From assembly GCA_036559125.1 (NCBI GenBank), contig DATBTT010000071.1:1-14092 (forward strand): a stretch of DNA of 14,092 bases. Direction: 5' to 3'. How positions within the stretch are numbered: position 1 is the first letter of the stretch; the number at the start of each line of letters is the position of its first letter. Below are positions 13,022 through 14,092 of this stretch, piece by piece. A program made the translations under genes and the position numbers. The DNA comes from JALYTZ01 sp036559125. Its GTDB lineage: Bacteria; Vulcanimicrobiota; Vulcanimicrobiia; Vulcanimicrobiales; Vulcanimicrobiaceae. Below the pieces are notes generated by a model, which did no database searches, was not told the DNA's origin, and worked only from the letters and a program-made list of their open reading frames with translations.

Positions 13022-14092
13022 CTACGGCGTGCCGAGTTGTTTGGTTAGGGTGAAGCGGATGAGACGGGGGCCCAAAACGTTGGCTTGGGTTGCGGCGAGT
13101 TGGCCCGTGGCTAGTGGGATGAACAGGCCGCCTCCGTAGTTTGGGAACAGATCGGGATATTGGTTCGTGAGGTTGTCGCCCGAAATCTGCAATGACAGAT
13201 CGTTGACGATCGGATAGCTGATCGACGCGTTCAACACGCCGAATGCTGGGCGATTCAGCGAATTGTTCGGACCGAAGTACGTTTCGCCGACCAAGGCATA
13301 GGCGCCGTTCGGAAGGCGGTAGCTCAACTCGCCGTACCCTTGCGAATACGGAATGTTTTGGTTGCCGAACCCGTTAAATCCGCCGCCGATGCCGCCTCCC
13401 GAGAAATTCTGACCGGCAATGATCGCAAGATTCGTGTTCTTCACGCACGGCGTTCCCGGGGTGGGACTGGGCGCGCTGCAGTAAAAATTCGGCGGCAGGT
13501 TGTAGGCGAACGCGCGCTGCAGCGCGCCTTGAATCGTATATCCCAAGCCGATGGCCGGATGACGGCGCAACGAAAGCTCGACACCTTCGAAGCGGGAGTT
13601 GTTGAGGTTCACGTTGGCCGTGTAAAACAGCGGCGTATTCGCGGGGCAATTGGTCGGCGAACCGGTGACCGGGTCGGTCGCCGGGCACGTCGCCCCGCTG
13701 TCGAACGTCTGCGAGACGAAGTGATTGAACAGATTCGTGAGATACACGTCGCCCGAAAGCGTCGTCGCGCCATCTTTGAACCGGTAATCCGCCCCGAGGT
13801 CCCACCCGAACGCCGTCTCAGGTTTGAGCCCTCCGCCGTTGACGCGCTGCGTTGCTATCCCGCTATTCTTGCTAAACGAGATTGGCGCCGGAATCGCACT
13901 CAGGAGAGCCAGGTACGGCGGTGCGATGCCCGAGCCGGCCGACGCGCGCAGCGCGAGACTTGGATTGGGGCGGTATTCAAACGCTATCCGCGGGTCGTAG
14001 TGACCGTACGACGTGGTCGCGAAATCGAATCCGGTTCCGTCGAAGTTGCATTGCGTCGGGAGCGGCGCCTTGTTTTGCGAGAACGAGCAGAC
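13022..14092 (-). CDS. TonB-dependent receptor, C-terminal part (5' end outside window)
   Basis: The frame is open from the TAG at 13022-13024 to the window edge, giving the last 356 residues. They show the alternating aromatic/hydrophobic strand pattern of an outer-membrane beta-barrel: YDPRIAFEYRPNPSLALRAS, LGADYRFKDGATTLSGDVYL, NLNNSRFEGVELSLRRHP, GYGELSYRLPNGAYALVGET, PAFGVLNASISYPIVNDLSL, and a final RLIRFTLTKQL strand. This is the usual C-terminal barrel of siderophore, cobalamin or sugar receptors energised by TonB. The plug domain and TonB box are outside the window, so the substrate cannot be inferred. The protein ends in GTP after the last strand, not directly on an aromatic residue. 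Three surface-loop segments contain a Cys pair spaced by 10-12 residues. The gene is convergent with the EVE gene. Confidence 0.92.
   Translation of the reverse strand, partial: VCSFSQNKAPLPTQCNFDGTGFDFATTSYGHYDPRIAFEYRPNPSLALRASAGSGIAPPYLALLSAIPAPISFSKNSGIATQRVNGGGLKPETAFGWDLGADYRFKDGATTLSGDVYLTNLFNHFVSQTFDSGATCPATDPVTGSPTNCPANTPLFYTANVNLNNSRFEGVELSLRRHPAIGLGYTIQGALQRAFAYNLPPNFYCSAPSPTPGTPCVKNTNLAIIAGQNFSGGGIGGGFNGFGNQNIPYSQGYGELSYRLPNGAYALVGETYFGPNNSLNRPAFGVLNASISYPIVNDLSLQISGDNLTNQYPDLFPNYGGGLFIPLATGQLAATQANVLGPRLIRFTLTKQLGTP

Overview
This 14.1 kb window is a GC-rich bacterial chromosome segment. It carries 15 complete genes (one of them a doubtful small ORF) and two genes cut by the window edges. 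The TonB-dependent receptor at the right edge and several proteins with signal peptides point to a Gram-negative-type, two-membrane cell. Some features resemble candidate phylum Eremiobacterota (WPS-2)/Vulcanimicrobiota genomes as I remember them: Ala/Pro/Ser-rich linkers after signal peptides, dispersed repeats with a TGAGCTTGTCGAA core, and a protein ending in a repeat-encoded PSTSSG tail. That assignment is a recollection-based guess. There is no rRNA, tRNA, CRISPR array, transposase or phage gene.

Left part (1-5260). The tail of an unidentified + strand gene meets the - strand aconitase gene, and both stop codons lie in one CTAG. The - strand operon reads VTT/TVP38 membrane protein, then ribonuclease D, then aconitase, with two 4-bp ATGA stop/start overlaps. 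A divergent VKOR-family gene starts 33 bp from the VTT gene. It is followed by possible RNA structure and a strong bidirectional terminator.

Middle (5260-8452). Two - strand genes encode exported proteins of unknown function. Opposite them is a + strand pair whose coding regions overlap by 7 bp: a NUDT19-like Nudix hydrolase and a LACTB2-like metallo-beta-lactamase-fold hydrolase. The second gene ends inside a REP-like repeat. That repeat and an inverted partner enclose a GC-rich tandem array of about nine 12-15 bp units.

Right part (8453-14092). A - strand quinone-oxidoreductase-type MDR gene faces a possible small membrane ORF. Next comes a compact + strand cluster of BolA, a monothiol glutaredoxin with a CGFT active site, and a mercaptopyruvate-type sulfurtransferase. 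The first two products usually work together in iron-sulfur cluster handling, and the sulfurtransferase fits sulfur trafficking. Its 3' end overlaps by 86 bp the convergent gene for a membrane-anchored metallophosphoesterase. An EVE-domain gene and the C-terminal 356 codons of a TonB-dependent receptor complete the window.

Most of the content is housekeeping or widely distributed. The most unusual items are the inverted-repeat-bounded tandem array, the VKOR homologue without loop cysteines, the CGFT glutaredoxin, the three regular Cys-pair loops of the receptor, and the possible switch-like RNA before the terminator. I found no clear new multi-gene system.
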